Source: Syncephalis plumigaleata | Taxonomy: Eukaryota > Zoopagomycota > Zoopagomycetes > Zoopagales > Piptocephalidaceae | Direction of reading: 5' to 3' | NCBI GenBank assembly: GCA_025201365.1 | Contig: JAIXMF010000227.1 | Location: 1 to 22,277 of the forward strand | DNA length: 22,277 nt | Shown here: positions 1 to 8,352 of the stretch, in pieces | How positions within the stretch are numbered: the first letter of the stretch is position 1 | Layout of the letters: every line of letters starts with the position of its first letter | Translations under genes and position numbers: made by a program | Notes under the pieces: generated by a model | Database searches by the model: none | What the model was told of the DNA's origin: nothing | What the model saw: the letters and a program-made list of their open reading frames with translations, nothing else

Positions 1-519
1 CGCGCCAGTATCCGAGAATGGTTCCAATTTCAGTCAAGGTCAGCGTCAGTTGTTGGCTATGGCTCGTGCATTACTACGTAGCAGCAAGGTGAGTATTACT
101 ATTACTATTACTACTCAAATATACTAACGAATGCTTAATAGCTTATTATTATGGATGAAGCAACAGCCTCGGTAGACTTTGAAACAGATACGCTAATTCA
201 GCAGACAGTACGCAACGAATTTACGGAAGCCACACTGCTATGCATTGCTCATCGATTACGTACAATTATCGATTACGACAAAGTATTAGTGATGGGTAAG
301 CGAACCACAAATACATCTACATTCTTTGTTATTTATTCATTGTGTTCCCTTATTATTATAGATTCTGGTCGATTAGCCGAATTCGACTCGCCATCTGTTC
401 TTATTCAGCGTAAGGATTCATTGTTCCGTCGCCTTTGTGAGCAATCTGGCGAATTCGACATATTGTTGGCGATGGCAACAACAGGCCTTGAGACGATGAC
501 AGCATCTGATGCATTTTAG
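1..519 (+). CDS. ABC transporter, ABCC/MRP-like, C-terminal end of the last nucleotide-binding domain (5' partial)
   Basis: Exons 1-88, 142-295 and 362-519. The spliced frame reads an ABC signature ([15 protein letters not shown]), Walker B with catalytic Glu ([12 protein letters not shown]) and the H-loop ([21 protein letters not shown]), in that order. This is the tail of an ATP-binding domain. The SQGQRQ form of the signature and the short tail after the H-loop fit the second domain of full-length ABCC (MRP/Ycf1-type) exporters, which move conjugates or xenobiotics across membranes. The membrane domains and Walker A lie left of the window. Intron 1 (89-141) has GTGAGT and a perfect TACTAAC branch site. 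Intron 2 (296-361) is 66 nt, a multiple of three and stop-free, so an unspliced message would stay in frame but would insert 22 residues just after the H-loop. The ABC family is certain; the ABCC subfamily is likely; the substrate is unknown. Confidence 0.9.
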
Positions 520-638
520 AATGTCACCATCTACTGATCACCCCTACAAACAAAGCAATGAGTAGAGTGCTTCATTCAAGAAAGAAATATTATTATTAAA
601 GTCATTCGATATTTACTAAAGCAACATAAAGAGAATGA

Positions 639-1375
639 ATTATTAGTACTCTCAGTTATCTAACATGGCATTGCCTATGTCATTTTATTGTAAAATGTCA
701 TCAGGCTTACTATGCATTACTAAATGGCATAGTAAAGTCATTAACGAATCACCCTCGATCTATTCATGTTGTACAACTGTCTAAATTGTCTCACAATGAT
801 CTAGCCACTTCAAAGGCATGTAAGCATCGTTTCTTCATTTCTAATATTGCTTTATTCTATTTCCATATATCTATATATATATATAATAACAAAGACGTGC
901 ATTGTTATTGCAAACAGCGGCCATCCAGCCCATCAAACTCCTGAATAAAGATCCAACACTTGCAACAAAACAAATAACCTATTCCATTGGTGGTGGCATG
1001 AATGAAACGCAAACGATAACGCAATCATTACACGTCGTCGATGCCACGCTTGGATCCAACAAATATTGTGCCAATGATAATCCAATAGTCACGCCAAATA
1101 TCGATCAATTCCTGTGTAATATCTACGTATACGGACGTGGTATATGCCAAGGCGATTCCGGTGGTCCTCTCCTGATCAAATCCAACAGTGAAAGCAGTAC
1201 TGCAAAGTCCTACGTTCAAATTGGTATTGCAAGTTACATTTGGAATCGAGAGGTTAACGAGATAAAATGCAACAGCGCTGGTAATACTGGATACTACATG
1301 CGCGCAAGCTACTTTATTCCATGGATTAGTAGCACCACTGGCATGTCTATAGATGCATTCACTGTCAACTCGTAG
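639..1375 (+). pseudogene. Trypsin-fold (S1) serine protease relic, N-terminal part lost
   Basis: Exon 2 (918-1375) encodes a normal C-terminal half of an S1 protease: AAIQPIKLL, the catalytic-serine motif GICQGDSGGPLL and a closing GYYMRASYFIPWI. Intron 820-917 (GTAAGC...ACAG) joins it to an open stretch, 639-819, whose frame gives NHPRSIHVV and HNDLATSKA. These match the segment around the catalytic Asp (usual NDIAL). Just upstream, SYLTWHCL sits where family members have a YVLTAAHC-like motif, so the His is visible but one or two residues are missing. The frame is closed by TGA at 636-638. Only about 120 bp separate this from the ABC gene stop, with no signal peptide, propeptide or IVGG start. 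The residue at the position equivalent to 189 is Gly and the wall of the pocket is not trypsin-like, so the ancestor was not Arg/Lys-specific. Decay by truncation is my inference; an undetected distant first exon is the alternative. Confidence 0.6.
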
Positions 1376-1852
1376 GTATATCTAGACATTATATGCATAA
1401 CATGTTGTTGTAGTAGTAAATACAAATACACTGATTTGTTACCCTTGATACTCATATGCATGCTTACCAGGCATGATGCCGTGCTTAGTTAAAGGAGTGT
1501 TTACGTTTATTTGGTAGTGCAGTAAATAATAATAATGATAATAATGATAACCACAACAACCACAATAGATAAGCTACCCCGGAAAAGGAGAATTTATTAT
1601 CATTGTCAAGAGATGTTTGTTGCTCAGTAGCTAATGCGTTACCTTCCTAGTCCCTTAAACTACTCCTGCATCTATCCAATTCAAAACGAATCCTAGATTG
1701 AATTTGTTATAAATGCCGTTAATTTTAATGGATTTTTAGCATGACTTTGTATACATCATTATCGTTGTTATCATCCTATATCATTTTGATTATTCCTATT
1801 ATAACCTATACTATACTGCTACTACTATCACTACTAGTGTATTGATTTGAAA
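1376..1852. other. Intergenic, AT-rich, no gene seen
   Basis: This is 477 bp of low-complexity AT-rich DNA. It includes an imperfect AAT/GAT repeat followed by CCACAACAACCACAA (about 1526-1565) and many TATTA-type strings near 1750-1840. No coding frame of interest, RNA fold or repeat element was recognised. The last 100 bp probably carry the promoter of the secreted protein gene that follows. Confidence 0.6.
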
Positions 1853-2353
1853 ATGATGTTTAAAGTACAGTTGGCCAGTCTTGCCGTTCTCCTCGTTGCC
1901 GTGTTCGTCGATGCTAGTGCGTTGAAAGATGGACTAGATAATGCTGCTGCTGCTGCTGCCACACCCACAACCGCAGAGCAACCATCCACTACCGAGGCGC
2001 AAGCAACCCAAGCACAAGGAGCACCCGGTGCCACCATTATTTCCGCGTTGGAGACACCAACACACAGCGACCACTGGATGTATGACGGACGTTTCCCATC
2101 GAACGTTGGTGCTGCATGCGGTAGAGCCGTGGGACTATTGGACTGTGGTCATGGCTTGGTCTGCGTCATTAACCCTGAAGTACCTACCGTGCCTGGTGTT
2201 TGCGTACCACCCGGTATCCAATTCACTGGACGTAACTCGCGATGCCACGAATGGGCTCCCATAACCACTCGCTGTCTTCCCGGTCTTACTTGCGTGCCAT
2301 TTGAACCACTTCGCGGCGATGGACCAGGACGTTGCGAATTCGTCACCATTTAA
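1853..2353 (+). CDS. Small secreted cysteine-rich protein with two four-Cys repeats
   Basis: Single exon, 166 residues from ATG 1853; a second in-frame ATG follows directly at 1856, and the TTG six bases upstream is not needed. Residues 1-23 form a signal peptide (hydrophobic LASLAVLLVAVFV, likely cut after ASA). Residues 31-60 are an Ala/Thr/Gln/Pro-rich linker with a run of six alanines. The C-terminal half has eight cysteines at 89, 98, 104, 117 and 131, 141, 147, 161, which form two copies of a C-x8/9-C-x5-C-x12/13-C module, each with a GLVC/GLTC core and a PGVC/PGRC end. Four disulfides in a secreted or wall-associated protein are a reasonable inference. I do not recognise a named family; the module is loosely like the short C..C.pGl.C...gvC units found in secreted fungal and plant proteins. 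AATAATAATAAA-type sequence near 2401 may serve 3' processing. Confidence 0.75.
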   Translation: MMFKVQLASLAVLLVAVFVDASALKDGLDNAAAAAATPTTAEQPSTTEAQATQAQGAPGATIISALETPTHSDHWMYDGRFPSNVGAACGRAVGLLDCGHGLVCVINPEVPTVPGVCVPPGIQFTGRNSRCHEWAPITTRCLPGLTCVPFEPLRGDGPGRCEFVTI

Positions 2354-2471
2354 TTGCGGTTCCCTACACCGAGCGTAATGTCATTTCACGCTGTCTATTC
2401 AATAATAATAAAAAATGTTACACCTCATACACTTCCCTCGTTATGTAATCTACATGCAATTCAGATGTAGC

Positions 2472-2482
2472 AAAAGCAAAAA
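2472..2482 (-). terminator. Pol III terminator of the tRNA-Gly gene
   Basis: Read on the minus strand, a T5 run (2482-2478) begins 6 nt after the tRNA discriminator base, followed by a backup T4 (2475-2472). Runs of four or more T are the standard RNA polymerase III stop. Confidence 0.75.
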
Positions 2483-2488
2483 GATCAG

Positions 2489-2559
2489 TGCGTAGTCGGG
2501 GAATCGAACCCCGGTCTACCGCGTGGCAGGCGGTAATTATACCACTAAACCAACTACGC
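2489..2559 (-). tRNA. tRNA-Gly (anticodon GCC)
   Basis: On the minus strand this is a 71-nt intronless tRNA. The 7-bp acceptor is GCGTAGT with ACTACGC and the discriminator is A. The D arm contains TGGTTTAGTGGTA (A box). The anticodon stem ACCGC/GCGGT closes the loop CTGCCAC with anticodon GCC (plus strand 2525-2527), and the T arm is CCGGG-GTTCGATTC-CCCG (B box). All stems pair. It lies 8 bp downstream of the 5S rRNA gene, in the same orientation. Confidence 0.97.
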
Positions 2560-2567
2560 ATGCTGAA

Positions 2568-2685
2568 AACTACATTACCCGAGATTCCCGCGTGGTCTCC
2601 CACCGCAGTACTAAGGGGGCGCGGCCTGGCTTAACTTCGGAGATCGGACGGGATCCGGTGCTTTTCAGGCGCTATGAACGTAGTT
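2568..2685 (-). rRNA. 5S ribosomal RNA
   Basis: The minus strand shows conserved 5S blocks in order: GAAAAGCACCGGATCCCGTC, CGATCTCCGAAGTTAAGC, TTAGTACTGCGGTGGGAGAC and CACGCGGGAATCTCGGG. The ends pair as helix I: 5' AACTACGTT against 3' AATGTAGTT, nine pairs with one G-U. This sets the gene at 118 nt, the normal size, give or take 1-2 nt at each end. A T4 run overlaps the 3' end (minus strand 2569-2566). The LTR retrotransposon begins 4 bp beyond the 5' end, so the gene body is intact but its native upstream flank has been displaced to 8349 onward. Confidence 0.95.
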
Positions 2686-2689
2686 GAAA
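2686..2689. repeat. Target-site duplication, left copy (GAAA)
   Basis: GAAA lies between the 5S gene 5' end and the TG of the left LTR, and is repeated directly after the right LTR. Four or five bp is the usual duplication size for Ty3/Gypsy integrases. Confidence 0.85.
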
Positions 2690-3189
2690 TGTAATCCGCT
2701 CCTGTGATATATGAACTTCACAGTAGGATTTCCTCACTTTAACGAATCTCCACCTAGATTTGATCACGTGATGATACACTTGCTCATTATTACGTCAGGA
2801 TCTATAACGATCACCCACTCGCCTCTTATTCCCTTACACAAACAATCAACAACCACCCGACGATTCAACATAAAGTAGCATTCGCCATGCTACGCTTCCC
2901 GCTCATCAACAAGTACTACGCGAACTAGTACATCTTCGACTAACTCGGCAAAGATGCGCTGTAGCAAACTCACATCTACTGCTGGTACCTCTTTACATTC
3001 ATAGCTGTTCTAGCTATATAAGCGTACTTACATTTATACGAAATAAAGACATTATCTTATCACACACTTACTCATCGAACAATACCCTCTACTCTACAAT
3101 TCTCTCAACTTATCATAGTGTCTTATCTTAACACGAGCTCTCGAATCTATCGTAACATTATTTCAGGCAGAACAAATTGCCGCGTTACA
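2690..3189 (+). repeat. Left LTR
   Basis: 500 bp, bounded by TGTAATCC and GCGTTACA (a 5-bp terminal inverted repeat). It contains a CACGTG E-box inside the 10-bp palindrome ATCACGTGAT (2763-2772), a perfect 7-bp-stem hairpin with a 5-nt loop (2875-2893), a 6-bp-stem hairpin (3001-3017) overlapping the TATA box, and AATAAA at 3042-3047. The sequence matches 7849-8348 base for base as far as I could compare. Confidence 0.97.
3015..3022 (+). promoter_or_regulatory. LTR TATA box
   Basis: TATATAAG lies in the last third of the LTR, about 175 bp from its end. It would start the genomic RNA near 3045. The equivalent copy in the right LTR is 8174-8181. The poly(A) signal AATAAA (3042-3047; right copy 8201-8206) lies close to the inferred start. 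Confidence 0.6.
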
Positions 3190-3193
3190 ATTT

Positions 3194-3208
3194 TGGTGCT
3201 CACTACAG
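3194..3208 (+). other. Primer-binding site (minus-strand DNA primer)
   Basis: TGGTGCTCACTACAG begins 4 nt after the left LTR, where the primer-binding site belongs, and its TGG pairs with the CCA tail of a tRNA. The implied tRNA 3' end is CTGTAGTGAGCACCA. The GAGCACCA end resembles elongator tRNA-Met of yeast, but the rest differs, so the primer tRNA is not identified. Confidence 0.6.
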
Positions 3209-3278
3209 GGAGTTCTTCTAGCTAAGACTAAGACATTTATTTTTCATATTTAGTTACATTTCTACATCAAGTATCGCA

Positions 3279-6200
3279 ATGGACGGCAAGATCGGATGTA
3301 TGGAAGCCCCTACCTTCGGAAGACGCAAGAGTGAAGACCCCGAGAAATGGCTGAGCCGATTCAAGAAGATCAAACGTGCAAACAATTGGCTCGACGACCA
3401 AGCAATCGCAATGGCAGGAGTCAGCTTAGAAGGGACGGCCGAGGCATGGTATGAATCCATCGAAGAAGTGACTACGACCTGGCAAGAATTCGAGAATGCC
3501 TTCCGTAGTAAATATGTTACCGTTGGCTATAAACATCATGCAACTAGGCAGCTCTTCTCGTATCGTCAAGGAAAAGAAGAATCCATCGACGAGCTACTCA
3601 CCACATTGGATAGCCTGATCAAGCGTGCGGAAATTACAAGCGACGAGGTCAAGTTGGAATTACTAGCTCAAGCCATTCGACCGGAGTACAAGCGTGAATT
3701 TCGAAAGGAAGGTCCAAATACATACCGACGAGCCAAGGAGTTATTACTGCGAGAAGAAAGTCTTGATTTAGAAGCGCAGGATATCTTACCAAGTATCAAG
3801 GCATCCTACGACCAACCAGCGTTAATTGGTCGGACCAAGAGCGAAGAAAGCAAGAGTCAGTCTCTCGAAACCAGCATGGAACGTCTAATGGAGCGATTTC
3901 AAGAAATGTCGCTCAACATGATACAAGCCATGGTACAAGAAAAGAACAAGCCCACGGAACGAAACAATGAGCGTTCATTCAGCGAAAGACGATGTTACAA
4001 TTGTCAAGGCAAAGGACATATGGCCCGAGAATGTCCCCAGAGACAAGGAGAAAATCTGAATCTATTAGATAACGATGCTAATGAAGATGATTTGTTCCCC
4101 TTAGGAAAGAGGAAAGAACGAGATATAGCTATTCCCGCTACAAGGAAGAACGCTAGAAAAGCCGTTGCTACCGATATGGAAATGGATATCCAAGAACAGA
4201 CGGTACCAACAACACACGTTGCGCAACCAACGGTACAAGCGAAGGATGTACCACGAAGGAAAGCCCCCGCAGCGAAAGAAGGAAATGTGGCTGCAAGAGT
4301 TCCCCGGCAACCACGAATGCCTCCTAATCTAAATTTGGAGACAGACAGAAATGCGTACAAGATTGAGGATCAACTACGTTCGACGCCAGCAAATATCTCG
4401 ATTGCACAACTGATTTACCAATCACCGGCAATCAGACAACAGTTAGCACGAGCTTTACGACGTGAGATGGATGCCAACAATCTTGATGATGAAATTGGTC
4501 ACAATTACACTTCAGCTCGACGACGTGTAATCATCAACGGTATAGAAGTAATGGCAATTATCGATACTGGAGCTGCCAGCTCGGTGATCAGCCCTGCGTT
4601 GGTCTCACACTTAGGTATACGACCTAGACACCGCGTTGATCGAGTATTGGTCACCGCAGATGGACAACGACATACTCCCCGGCATATGGTGAAAGACTTA
4701 CCCATAAGTATTGGACCCCTCACTTTACCCGCGGATATCATTGTATTCGAAAGAACAGGTCATCTACTGATTCTAGGTATCGACTGGATGAAGAGAAATT
4801 CCATTACCCCAGATATCATTCAAAACAAGTTAATTTATCGAAAGGATGGTATAACAATGGAAATTCCCATGAATACGCAGCAGTACGACGATATCGACCC
4901 CCTATTAGAGGACGCTCCCGTATTTGCCGCTCCAGACACGCCTCCAACGGATACCGCTAGCATTGAAACCTTATTCGAACATTTCAGTGTACAAAATGAA
5001 GGAGTAACTGCCGTGAACAGTCAGAGCGATTCAGGAAACGATGCAGATCTCGATATCATGGACCCGGACGATCTGTTTGGACTCGCAGTCACTACACCAA
5101 CCACTGCTTATCAACCGTTACCGGAAGACGACAGAGCCCAGTTACAAGCGGTAGTTGACGACTTTAAGGATGTTTTCGCAGAGGAAATCGAGGAATTAGG
5201 ACGTACAACCGCAGCAACGCACTCGATTGATACAGGAGATCATTCGCCGGTAAGAATTCGACCTTACCGTGTACCACAAGCAATGCTACGTCAAATCAAA
5301 GAAGAAATCGAGAAGATGAAGCAAAGTGGCGTAATCGAAGAAGCGCAATCACCCTGGTGTGCTCCACTTGTGCCCATTCAAAAGAAGAACGGTGGACTAC
5401 GTCTATGTGTCGACTATCGAAAGTTAAATGCAATTACTAGAAAGGATAAGTATCCCTTACCTTTAATTGACGAAATTATGGACGCCTTAGGTGGATCATC
5501 AGTTTACTCAACACTCGATGCGCGTTCTGGATATTGGCAAGTCCCTTTGGCTACGGAAGACGATCGCGACAAAACGGCTTTTGCAATCCCTGGTGGAGGC
5601 TTTTACCGCTTTTTAGTTATGCCTTTCGGTCTAGCAAACGCCCCTGGAACGTATCAACGCATGATGGAACGTGTGTTCGCTGATATGTTATGGAAAAACG
5701 TCATAGTATTCATTGACGACATTATTATTTACTCGAAGAATGTGGACGAACATTTGGACCATCTAAAAATAGCCCTCGATAGATGCCGAAAAGTTCAACT
5801 TCAACTATCTCCCACTAAATGCTTCATTGGATATCAAGGACTGGAATATTTAGGTTTTCGAATTTCAGCTCATGGTTTAGCACCCACCCCGAACAAAATC
5901 GATGCGATTATACATGCTAAACCACCTACTAACGTTACGACAGTTAGATCATTTATGGGCCTGGCCAGTTATTATAGACGCTTTGTGGAAGGCTTTGCAA
6001 CTATATCACGCCCATTAAATCGATTAATGCGGAAGAATACGCCCTGGTCGTGGGATGAAGATCAAATAGAAGCGTTTCAAACGTTGCAATCCAAACTCGC
6101 TAACGCTCCTATTCTACGATTTGTAGATTGGAACTTACCTTTTGTTTTAACTACAGATGGATCGGGACGAGGTCTTGGAGCAATCCTACAACAACGGTTG

Positions 6201-7820
6201 CCCGATCAGAAGGAAGTTGTTATTTCTTATGCTAGCCGTAGTCTCAGTCAAGCCGAAAGCAATTATAGTCCCACCCACCTGGAAGGACTCGCCGTCATAT
6301 GGGCTGTAAAGCATTACCGACATTACCTGTATGGACGACGATTTACGCTTAAAACGGATCACTCTGCATTATTATCGCTATTTAAGACGTCAGAACCACT
6401 CACCGGTCGACTAGCTAGATGGCAATTAATGTTAATGGAATACGACTACGACATCGAACATATCAAAGGCAAGATAAACCCGGCCGATTACTTATCTCGA
6501 CATCCAGCTCCTATGGAACAGCATACCGACCTATTTGCAATGTCATTCACCTTCTATAACGCAACTAGAGATTATGTGAACAAAATGGTTTATCCTACCA
6601 ACGCCACGGAAATTGAAAGAAAGCGATTACGAAGAATCGCAGGAAAGTATAAGGTTATCGATGATAAATTGTATCAAGTTATCAATAATCAGGAAAAGGA
6701 AGTATTACATGAGCATAACGCTCACGAGGAAATAGCAAGGATACATAATGAAGGACACAATGGTGTCGAAAATACATGGAGACGTGTGAAGATGCGTTTC
6801 GCCGGCATCGGTTTATACAAAGTCGTAAAAGAAGTAGTAAAAGGATGCGACATATGCCAGCGAAATACTACGACGGCCATTAGACAGGAACCTATGCATT
6901 CTATCAGTTCCAGTTATCCATTCCAATTACTCGGTGTTGACGCCATGGGACCCATCAACCCCATCAGTACGTCCGGAAATCGATATATTTTGACAGCTAT
7001 CGATTACTTCACTAAATGGCCTATTGCTCGAGCTACCAAGGATATCACCACTGAGACGGTCATTCGTTTCTTAATAGAAGATGTTGTGGCATTATATGGA
7101 GTTCCTCAGCAGTTAATTACGGATCGAGGAGCCGACTTCACGAGCGATTTAGCCGACGAATTCTTTAAGTATTTACGAATTCATCATACTCCTACTACTG
7201 CTTATAGACCACAAGCGAACGGTCAAGTAGAACGGTTAAATCGAACATTGAAAGAGCAGCTAACTAAACTGACTAACGGCAATTTACAATGGGATGTAGA
7301 TTTATGGAAAGCTTTATTAGTTATTCGCACCATGACCAGTGCTACTACGAAGTTTACCCCTAGTCGTTTGTTATATGGTTATGAGCTCAAAACGCCAGCC
7401 GTGTGGACGTTGAATACGAATAGTTTCATTGATTCCGAAGAAGAATACGATCAGCGTTTACAAAGTATTCAGTACGAATTACCGAAGTTACGAGAAGTGG
7501 CTCAAGAGAATACGCGAATTGCACAGATACGTCAGAAGATTCGCTACGATCGAACGGTTCAACCGCGTTCTTTCCAACCAAATACGGAGGTTTTATTACG
7601 GGTAATGGTATCATCAAGCGGAAAATTCACTAACTTGTATGATGGACCGTACAAAGTCATTCGTTTATTACACCCCGGTACTTACCTTATATCGGATGGT
7701 AAGAGTTTCGATATCGTTCACGTCGACAGACTTAAACCATACCATGAATATCAACAAATGATACCTGTCGTTCGACCAAGCCAACTACGATCCACTCTTC
7801 GCCGCTTCCGACAACCTTGA
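3279..7820 (+). CDS. Gag-Pol polyprotein, Ty3/Gypsy retrotransposon
   Basis: 1513 residues in one frame, with no gag-pol shift or stop. Gag (about 1-235) has a retrotransposon-gag core around WLSRFKKIKRANNW and EGTAEAWY. The zinc knuckle is C-x2-C-x4-H-x4-C at 239-252. The aspartic protease has IIDTGAASS with Asp429. Reverse transcriptase spans about 655-830 (VDYRKLNAIT, FIDD at 811-814). RNase H has Asp960, Glu1002, Asp1027 and Asp1070. The integrase has an HHCC finger (His1156, His1160, Cys1190, Cys1193) and a D,D35E core (Asp1221, Asp1282, Glu1318), then a GPY module at 1456-1458 (YDGPYKVIR). The chain ends about 55 residues later in a basic tail, with no chromodomain. All catalytic residues are present. 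A single gag-pol frame implies that Gag excess, if needed, arises by protein turnover or assembly and not by frameshifting; this is inference. Confidence 0.97.
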   Translation: MDGKIGCMEAPTFGRRKSEDPEKWLSRFKKIKRANNWLDDQAIAMAGVSLEGTAEAWYESIEEVTTTWQEFENAFRSKYVTVGYKHHATRQLFSYRQGKEESIDELLTTLDSLIKRAEITSDEVKLELLAQAIRPEYKREFRKEGPNTYRRAKELLLREESLDLEAQDILPSIKASYDQPALIGRTKSEESKSQSLETSMERLMERFQEMSLNMIQAMVQEKNKPTERNNERSFSERRCYNCQGKGHMARECPQRQGENLNLLDNDANEDDLFPLGKRKERDIAIPATRKNARKAVATDMEMDIQEQTVPTTHVAQPTVQAKDVPRRKAPAAKEGNVAARVPRQPRMPPNLNLETDRNAYKIEDQLRSTPANISIAQLIYQSPAIRQQLARALRREMDANNLDDEIGHNYTSARRRVIINGIEVMAIIDTGAASSVISPALVSHLGIRPRHRVDRVLVTADGQRHTPRHMVKDLPISIGPLTLPADIIVFERTGHLLILGIDWMKRNSITPDIIQNKLIYRKDGITMEIPMNTQQYDDIDPLLEDAPVFAAPDTPPTDTASIETLFEHFSVQNEGVTAVNSQSDSGNDADLDIMDPDDLFGLAVTTPTTAYQPLPEDDRAQLQAVVDDFKDVFAEEIEELGRTTAATHSIDTGDHSPVRIRPYRVPQAMLRQIKEEIEKMKQSGVIEEAQSPWCAPLVPIQKKNGGLRLCVDYRKLNAITRKDKYPLPLIDEIMDALGGSSVYSTLDARSGYWQVPLATEDDRDKTAFAIPGGGFYRFLVMPFGLANAPGTYQRMMERVFADMLWKNVIVFIDDIIIYSKNVDEHLDHLKIALDRCRKVQLQLSPTKCFIGYQGLEYLGFRISAHGLAPTPNKIDAIIHAKPPTNVTTVRSFMGLASYYRRFVEGFATISRPLNRLMRKNTPWSWDEDQIEAFQTLQSKLANAPILRFVDWNLPFVLTTDGSGRGLGAILQQRLPDQKEVVISYASRSLSQAESNYSPTHLEGLAVIWAVKHYRHYLYGRRFTLKTDHSALLSLFKTSEPLTGRLARWQLMLMEYDYDIEHIKGKINPADYLSRHPAPMEQHTDLFAMSFTFYNATRDYVNKMVYPTNATEIERKRLRRIAGKYKVIDDKLYQVINNQEKEVLHEHNAHEEIARIHNEGHNGVENTWRRVKMRFAGIGLYKVVKEVVKGCDICQRNTTTAIRQEPMHSISSSYPFQLLGVDAMGPINPISTSGNRYILTAIDYFTKWPIARATKDITTETVIRFLIEDVVALYGVPQQLITDRGADFTSDLADEFFKYLRIHHTPTTAYRPQANGQVERLNRTLKEQLTKLTNGNLQWDVDLWKALLVIRTMTSATTKFTPSRLLYGYELKTPAVWTLNTNSFIDSEEEYDQRLQSIQYELPKLREVAQENTRIAQIRQKIRYDRTVQPRSFQPNTEVLLRVMVSSSGKFTNLYDGPYKVIRLLHPGTYLISDGKSFDIVHVDRLKPYHEYQQMIPVVRPSQLRSTLRRFRQP

Positions 7821-7848
7821 ACGAGGACGTCAAGCATTTGTGTGGGCA

Positions 7849-8348
7849 TGTAATCCGCTCCTGTGATATATGAACTTCACAGTAGGATTTCCTCACTTTA
7901 ACGAATCTCCACCTAGATTTGATCACGTGATGATACACTTGCTCATTATTACGTCAGGATCTATAACGATCACCCACTCGCCTCTTATTCCCTTACACAA
8001 ACAATCAACAACCACCCGACGATTCAACATAAAGTAGCATTCGCCATGCTACGCTTCCCGCTCATCAACAAGTACTACGCGAACTAGTACATCTTCGACT
8101 AACTCGGCAAAGATGCGCTGTAGCAAACTCACATCTACTGCTGGTACCTCTTTACATTCATAGCTGTTCTAGCTATATAAGCGTACTTACATTTATACGA
8201 AATAAAGACATTATCTTATCACACACTTACTCATCGAACAATACCCTCTACTCTACAATTCTCTCAACTTATCATAGTGTCTTATCTTAACACGAGCTCT
8301 CGAATCTATCGTAACATTATTTCAGGCAGAACAAATTGCCGCGTTACA
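7849..8348 (+). repeat. Right LTR
   Basis: 500 bp, apparently identical to 2690-3189. The 28 bp between the gag-pol stop and this LTR (7821-7848) lack a convincing polypurine tract: directly before the LTR the sequence is TTTGTGTGGGCA. Confidence 0.97.
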
Positions 8349-8352
8349 GAAA
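8349..8352. repeat. Target-site duplication, right copy (GAAA)
   Basis: It matches 2686-2689. Joining it back to the 5S gene gives the pre-insertion order: 5S 5' end, GAAA, ATTTGGCA. Confidence 0.85.

Larger units (their letters stand above)
2690..8348 (+). mobile_element. Complete Ty3/Gypsy LTR retrotransposon (5659 bp)
   Basis: Layout: left LTR (2690-3189), primer-binding site, 70-bp leader, one gag-pol frame (3279-7820), 28-bp spacer, right LTR (7849-8348), flanked by GAAA on both sides. Domain order protease, reverse transcriptase, RNase H, integrase defines Ty3/Gypsy (Metaviridae). The LTRs start TGTAA and end TTACA. The two LTRs look identical over all 500 bp by eye and the ORF has no break, so insertion was recent and the copy may be autonomous. 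It has no chromodomain. Its left edge is at -4 to -1 of a Pol III gene. Confidence 0.97.

Noticed and set aside
2149-2349. Minus-strand frame within the secreted protein gene, and an overlapping plus-strand frame from 1941
   Set aside because: Both are shadows; only the 1853-2353 frame has a signal peptide and regular cysteine spacing.
3190-3278. Self-priming leader of the Tf1 type instead of a tRNA primer
   Set aside because: I searched by eye for the complement of the TGGTGCTCACTACAG site in the inferred 5' end of the transcript and found none; the TGG start fits a tRNA CCA end.
4004-4741. Minus-strand open frames of 118, 69 and 78 codons inside gag-pol
   Set aside because: They lie opposite an intact, motif-rich frame, have no recognisable domain, and arise from its base composition.
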